NCBI GenBank assembly: GCA_024233085.1
Contig: JACKQC010000014.1
Location: 88,187 to 152,186, forward strand
Direction of reading: 5' to 3'
From: Akkermansiaceae bacterium
GTDB taxonomy: Bacteria > Verrucomicrobiota > Verrucomicrobiia > Verrucomicrobiales > DEV007
DNA: 64,000 bases
A program made the translations under genes and the position numbers. The notes beneath the pieces were generated by a model that saw only the letters and a program-made list of their open reading frames with translations, did not search any database and had not been told where the DNA came from. This document shows positions 59,929 through 64,000 of the stretch, piece by piece (the first letter of the stretch is position 1; every line of letters begins with the position of its first letter).

Positions 59929-61977
59929 CCCTTCCGCCTTCCACTCCCACTTCTCCCCGAAAAACCCGGCCGCGGGAATGCCGCCGGGATACTGGCTGGT
60001 GACGGGCTGGGTGATGTCGATGACGGCCCAGTCCGGGAGCTTCGGGACCTGGCGGGCGTTGTTGAGATAGTCGTACTCGCGGAAGGTGAATCCGCTGTTG
60101 AGGACGACGTAGCGCTCGGGGTTGAGCGGGTTCGGATAGATCATCGCCAGGGCGTGTCCGGCGGCGTCGAATTTCTGGTCGCCCGCCACAATGCCGGCGG
60201 CGGTCCAATGGATCGGCAGCTTGTCGGCGATCTTCGCCAGCACCGCGTTGCTCGACGGGTCGCCCCAGAGAACCAGATTGTGCGCGGCGAGGTCGGCGTC
60301 GGTGATCTCGGTGTCCTTTTTCACCCGGGCGTCGCCGCGGTAGTGGCGCTGCCACTCGGTGACGGCGTGGTTCATCTCCGCGGCGGCCCAGGCGCCGATC
60401 TTCTCGTTCAGCGGTTTTCCGGTCGGGCCGACCATCAGGAATGAGTCCATGAAAGCGTCGTCGATGGGCCCCTGCAGACCGTGTTTTTTCACGAGTCCCC
60501 CGGTGGCGGGCGCCTCGGCGGTGAGCGTCCACTTGCCATCGTCGCCCTTTGCCGCCCATAGGTCCCAGGAGCGGTCGGTAAAAACGCCGGCCGGAGCCTG
60601 GAGCTTCTGCCCGTCGATCTCGACCGCGGGTTTGCCGACGGGATCGAGCGGGCACTCCCCGGCGCCGAAGTGCAGGGAGAAGGCGGCGACGCCGGAGGTG
60701 CTCACGCTCAGGCCGCTCGGCAGCCACAGCGAAGCCTCGACGCGGGCGGCCTCCCAGTGCTCGGTCATGGCGTCCACGGTCACCCAGTGCATGGTCGGGT
60801 AGCGCAGCGTGTAGGTCTGAAAGCGAACCATCATCGGCACCCGCTCGCGCCCCGCCGCGGCGATGGCCGCCAGGCGGCGCTCCATCTCGGCGAGGGTGTC
60901 GGGGTGCAACTGGTGCTGCATGCCGGGACCGATCAGGTGGACGAGGCGCATGTTTTCGTCGGCGGCGGCCTTTTCCATCATGTCGGCGGCCTGCTTCTGG
61001 CGGTCCAGTTCACCGGAATAGGCGATGGTGGGCAGATTGGTCAGGTTAATCACCCAGTCGGTGCAGTCATACCAGTGCCAGAGCTTTTGCTCCCACCACG
61101 GCGGGGACACCGGCTCGTCCTGAAAAACGCGCAGGAACTCCCGCGTCTCGGCGAAGCCCGCGCCCGGCTGCGCGCCGGCCCAGCGCTCCGCGTAGTGGAC
61201 CGCGAACTGCCAGCAGGCCGCGCCGCCCATGGAGAAACCGCGCACGAAGACGCGGTCCTCGTCGATGCGGTAAAACAGCCGCGCGTGCGCCAGCGCCTCC
61301 AGCGAGTCGATCTCGCCGGCGAACTTGTTGGCGTTCGAATAGCGGCCGTAGGGATGCAGAACGATCGCGCCCGGAGGCTTGATCTTGCCGCCGGAGCCGT
61401 TGGCGCGCTGCTGGATGAAATTCACCTCGCTCAGCGTCTCGCCCCGGCCGTGAAACCAGAAATCGAGCCGCCGTCCGTCGGTGCCCTCGAAGTCGTAGTC
61501 CGCCGGGACTTCCAGACCATAGGGCTGGGCGGAGCCGTCGATCTTCGACCGGTAGCCCCGCACGACATTGCCCGTCTGCCGTGTCCATGGCGCCTCGCCT
61601 TTCTCGAGGGCATGGGCGCGCTCGAGGCCGGTGGCGAGCTGGTCGAGCGCGAGCTTGATCTCGCCTTCCTTGTGAAATTCCCGGCCCGTCAGGGCGTAGC
61701 GGGCGGCCTTGTGATAAATCTCGGCGTCGGGGATGAGCACATCGAGACCGGGATGGTTCTTCGCGTCCTGCGCCCGCATTTTCAGGCCCTCGAGCGCGGC
61801 GCCGAGGTCGGCGATGCCCTTTTCGAGCGCCAGCCGATCGGCTTCCGGCACTTCGACTCCGACGGGCGGGATGCGGCGGACGTCGGCGGGGATATTGTCC
61901 TTCGCGCCATCGGCGAGAGCGGCCAGCGGCGCGCCCGACACGAGGAGCGCAAGCGGGAGGAGACTTCTGAGAATCAT
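59920..61977 (-). CDS. Exported alpha/beta hydrolase (prolyl-oligopeptidase-like esterase)
   Basis: 685 residues, signal peptide ~1-22 (ending AALADG). A helical N-terminal segment (~40-135) precedes the hydrolase core: the nucleophile Ser is in VFVRGFSMGGAACWQF (~243-258), preceded by the FHGRGETLSEVNFIQQ and PPGAIVLHPYGRY stretch that forms the oxyanion strand; a candidate Asp is in TIAYSGELDRQKQ (~322-334) and a candidate His in GPGMQHQLHP (~355-364). The C-terminal ~290 residues form a second domain with LWGDPSSNAVLAKIADKLPI and GHALAMIYPNPLNPERYVVLN, as in a group of large secreted hydrolases of Planctomycetes and Verrucomicrobia. Substrate unknown. Its last codons (GNR) and stop come from the decamer array. 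Confidence 0.85.
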   Translation of the reverse strand: MILRSLLPLALLVSGAPLAALADGAKDNIPADVRRIPPVGVEVPEADRLALEKGIADLGAALEGLKMRAQDAKNHPGLDVLIPDAEIYHKAARYALTGREFHKEGEIKLALDQLATGLERAHALEKGEAPWTRQTGNVVRGYRSKIDGSAQPYGLEVPADYDFEGTDGRRLDFWFHGRGETLSEVNFIQQRANGSGGKIKPPGAIVLHPYGRYSNANKFAGEIDSLEALAHARLFYRIDEDRVFVRGFSMGGAACWQFAVHYAERWAGAQPGAGFAETREFLRVFQDEPVSPPWWEQKLWHWYDCTDWVINLTNLPTIAYSGELDRQKQAADMMEKAAADENMRLVHLIGPGMQHQLHPDTLAEMERRLAAIAAAGRERVPMMVRFQTYTLRYPTMHWVTVDAMTEHWEAARVEASLWLPSGLSVSTSGVAAFSLHFGAGECPLDPVGKPAVEIDGQKLQAPAGVFTDRSWDLWAAKGDDGKWTLTAEAPATGGLVKKHGLQGPIDDAFMDSFLMVGPTGKPLNEKIGAWAAAEMNHAVTEWQRHYRGDARVKKDTEITDADLAAHNLVLWGDPSSNAVLAKIADKLPIHWTAAGIVAGDQKFDAAGHALAMIYPNPLNPERYVVLNSGFTFREYDYLNNARQVPKLPDWAVIDITQPVTSQYPGGIPAAGFFGEKWEWKAEGNR

Positions 61978-62251
61978 GCCCGGACGATGAACGCGGCGGG
62001 ACGATTTGGCGAAGGAATTTCAGTGGTGCGATCGCGTTCCGCGCCCCTCGTTTCCCGTGCGCTTCGCGCCGCCGGGCGCTCGAACGGCGTTCTCATCCGA
62101 CCGCGTCGCCAAATCGAAGATTTGGCTCCTGCGGTTGGATTCGGGCTAATAATGAGTTGTTTTACAGCATTTTATGCCTGTTTTTACGCACTGCAAGCGC
62201 ATACTCGGCCACTCCTCGCGCGTGCTCGATTCTGCTCTGCCATGCACAGTT
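61978..62251. other. Intergenic region upstream of the hydrolase, no gene seen
   Basis: 274 nt holding the presumed promoter of the minus-strand hydrolase. Short frames exist but none has a recognisable protein pattern. AT content rises sharply after 62140. Confidence 0.5.
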
Positions 62252-62515
62252 TCATGCACAGTTTGGCGTTCGGCCGTCGTCACTCTTCGAACTCGGGCGG
62301 GTGACGCATCCCCCGGCGGTGACGAGCCTTGAGCGTTGTTTTGCCTTTCCCAGCGATCCGAGCCGCCGGCCCGGCCGTTGATCGATGCTCTCGGCCAGAA
62401 GCTTGGGAATCGGAATTGGTGCGTTACTGGCCCCCGCACGTCCCTCGATCTCTTCCACAGTTTCTTTACACCCGTTTCCCAACGCATTTTCGTCTTCTAA
62501 GTTCATGATGTTCAA
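62252..62515 (-). CDS. Doubtful short ORF, hypothetical protein
   Basis: 87 residues beginning MNIMNLEDENALGNGCKETV. The first ~60 residues (acidic, then IPIPKLLAESIDQRPGRRL) have a plausible protein-like composition; the last ~25 are Ser/Arg/Thr-rich. No Shine-Dalgarno sequence and no family match that I recognise. An overlapping frame on the same strand (62146-62487) is equally long. It may be a remnant rather than a gene. Confidence 0.25.
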   Translation of the reverse strand: MNIMNLEDENALGNGCKETVEEIEGRAGASNAPIPIPKLLAESIDQRPGRRLGSLGKAKQRSRLVTAGGCVTRPSSKSDDGRTPNCA

Positions 62516-64000
62516 TGATTAAACTTGGCTTAGCACTGGTCCAGAAGTGTGCACAGTCATCGAACCAAATCCAGAAATTATGGTTTTTTCCTGTAATTTA
62601 GATATACCGTATCCGCTCCCGGATCTCGGGCGGAAACCCCCGCCGCGATCTCTCAATTGTGCGAAAACGGCAGAAGGTCTCTGCCCTGAGGTTTGTCGTC
62701 CTGGCGCCCCCACAGTCACCCGCCACCTGTATCTCCCGGCGCAACAACAGCTCACCGGCCGCGATCTGGTTCATGTTCTTACAGGGTGCTGCTTGTCGTC
62801 CACCTTCCGGCCTCGTGCGCATCGCATCGAGTCCAGCGCCGGACACTTATCCCAGAGCAGCACCAGACACAGATCCTGGTCCCGGCGCCTCATCACGACC
62901 TCGTAACCCAATTGCCCGCGGTTCCCGCCACGACGGCCCATCATACTGCGGCCAGAGCCTCTCCAGCACGCGCTCACACTTATACGCCCTGTGCTCGCGG
63001 CCCGGCGGATACAAAGACCAATATGCTCCGGGCAACCACGCATCGGCCCATCACACGGCTCGCCTGCCGATGTGCGCGGGAAATACACACGGCGATCGCC
63101 CCCGTGCTCCTGTAGTTTTTTACACCGTGTAAAGCGTCAATCAGCCTGTCGATGGGCATGTTGATGGCCCATGTATCCGGCCTCCCGGATAGTCCCCTTC
63201 ATCGTTCGGCGAATAGCTTCGGACTCCTGGTCGTCGATGGACAAGCGGCCTGACCCCATCTTGTCGTCATCAGACATCAACCGGTTCCGGGGCAGATACC
63301 GTCCACTGGGGCACCGGGCGTCGTTCCCCTCGGACGTGTCGAGCATCCCCTGCACCGCGGTGTATCCGACTCTGTATCCGAACTTGTATCGATGTTGCAC
63401 TCGACACCGCCCTCCTGCGTCAGGTATTCGACGATCACCGAGCGTCGAGTAATGTATCCGACAGGTGTCCTCACCCACGAGCACGGCCCCGGGCGATGCA
63501 CATGCAACCGATGGAAGCCGTGTTCACCGAGTTCCCGCATCCTGTCCTTTGTGTATTTCCTCGTTGGAGGATATCCACCGGTCCACCCGGAGCAGGTTGC
63601 GGAACATCACACCCTCTTGCATCTGTAACCGCAACGGATGTATCCGTCGGATACTCTCCGCCCGGGGCCATGCACACGCTGTTTGTCCGCCGGCGGGTGT
63701 TCAACTCCGATACACCGCCAACATGTCCCGGGACTCCCGACTTCGGTCTTCCACACTGGCGACCGTCCACAAGGCTGCATGCCGCGTGCAGCGGGTTTGA
63801 ACATCCTCCGTATTCCGACCGCGGGCCGTCCTCCGATACACCGTCTGATGCACGAGGAGCGCGGTGCGATGTTTCCGGACTGCCGGGCGAATACCCGGGT
63901 GCTTTCGCCAACACCCTGTTCCGAGGTGTTTGGCGAACAACACCGGGTACATGAGCCGAATCGTATCCGACATTCCGGCCAGCCGGTTGTCCACGATACA
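62516..64000. other. Unusual terminal region without a coherent gene, rich in GTATCCG
   Basis: About 1.5 kb with lower GC than most of the window and several overlapping short open frames on both strands, none with clear family motifs. On the minus strand one piece, TTNLRAETFCRFRTIERSRR (within 62598-62720), looks faintly like a transposase zinc-ribbon segment, and minus-strand frames near 63137-63400 and 63700-64000 give protein-like stretches that change frame, as in a decayed or error-rich sequence. GTATCCG/CGGATAC occurs nine times (62609, 63006, 63173, 63362, 63374, 63454, 63640, 63648, 63963). Confidence 0.5.
62609..63969. repeat. Dispersed GTATCCG heptamer cluster
   Basis: Nine copies of GTATCCG or its complement within 1.36 kb, five of them extended to TGTATCCG; two further copies of CTCCGATACACCG lie at about 63706 and 63831. 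I noticed only about four copies of the heptamer in the preceding 62 kb. Spacing is irregular. Confidence 0.7.

Noticed and set aside
63137..63484. A 115-codon minus-strand frame in the terminal region as a gene
   Set aside because: Neighbouring frames give equally protein-like stretches that would require frameshifts, there is no start-region support and no recognisable domain.

Overview
The window looks like a chromosomal segment of a high-GC member of the Planctomycetota-Verrucomicrobiota-Chlamydiota group, most likely Verrucomicrobiota. The evidence is family content: a DUF1549/DUF1553 plus DUF1501 gene pair, several DUF1080 (3-keto-disaccharide hydrolase) proteins, Tat-exported Gfo/Idh/MocA oxidoreductases, an SHD1-type protein, a cytochrome/formylglycine-generating-enzyme fusion, NHL and lactonase propellers, and thrombospondin-type-3 calcium repeats. 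Most start codons follow C/T-rich leaders rather than Shine-Dalgarno sequences. No taxonomic search was possible, so this placement is an inference from gene families.

Layout. 1-4.1 kb: the end of a calcium-repeat surface protein, cut by a REP-associated-type tyrosine transposase gene. 4.1-11.7 kb: a tricorn-type protease, glycolate oxidase genes glcD and glcF with a GxxExxxY gene between them, and a voltage-gated K+ channel. 11.8-17.2 kb: a Uma2 gene and the DUF1549/1553-DUF1501 pair. 17.2-21.4 kb: nucleoside catabolism (ALDH fragment, deoB, deoA) with panD. 21.4-36.8 kb: oxidoreductases, DUF1080 proteins, aldo/keto reductase, YdcF-like protein, cytochrome-FGE fusion, SMP-30, SixA, an M81 (MlrC-like) protein and a 6-phosphogluconolactonase-like protein, mostly exported and apparently concerned with carbohydrate turnover. 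36.8-44.3 kb: a compact minus-strand menaquinone operon menF-D-H-B-A-C-E. 44.6-49.3 kb: an ECF-type sigma factor, DUF58 and DUF4381-like genes, a fused ABC permease and a small secreted protein. 49.4-57.2 kb: rpoA-rplQ, mnmE, hisC, trpA, dapF and a coiled-coil exported protein. 57.5-62.0 kb: two exported alpha/beta hydrolases around a small cysteine-containing protein of unknown function. 62.0-64.0 kb: no convincing gene.

The most unusual material is repeat structure. First, a 19-nt hairpin unit (8-nt arm, 3-nt AGG or CCT loop, 8-nt arm) occurs 16 times at eight loci. Wherever there is more than one unit, the unit-to-unit pitch is exactly 22 nt, and the arms show compensatory changes. Three units lie in frame inside menD, one inside menE, and one supplies the stop codon of the Uma2 gene. 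Second, two single-ORF cassettes are bounded by inverted arrays of a decamer, nnnCGCTGAT, with an exact 10-nt period. The arrays supply the stop codons of both genes flanking one cassette, and one array is translated within the predicted N-terminus of GlcF. Third, the last 1.5 kb has unusual sequence with many copies of GTATCCG and no coherent reading frame.
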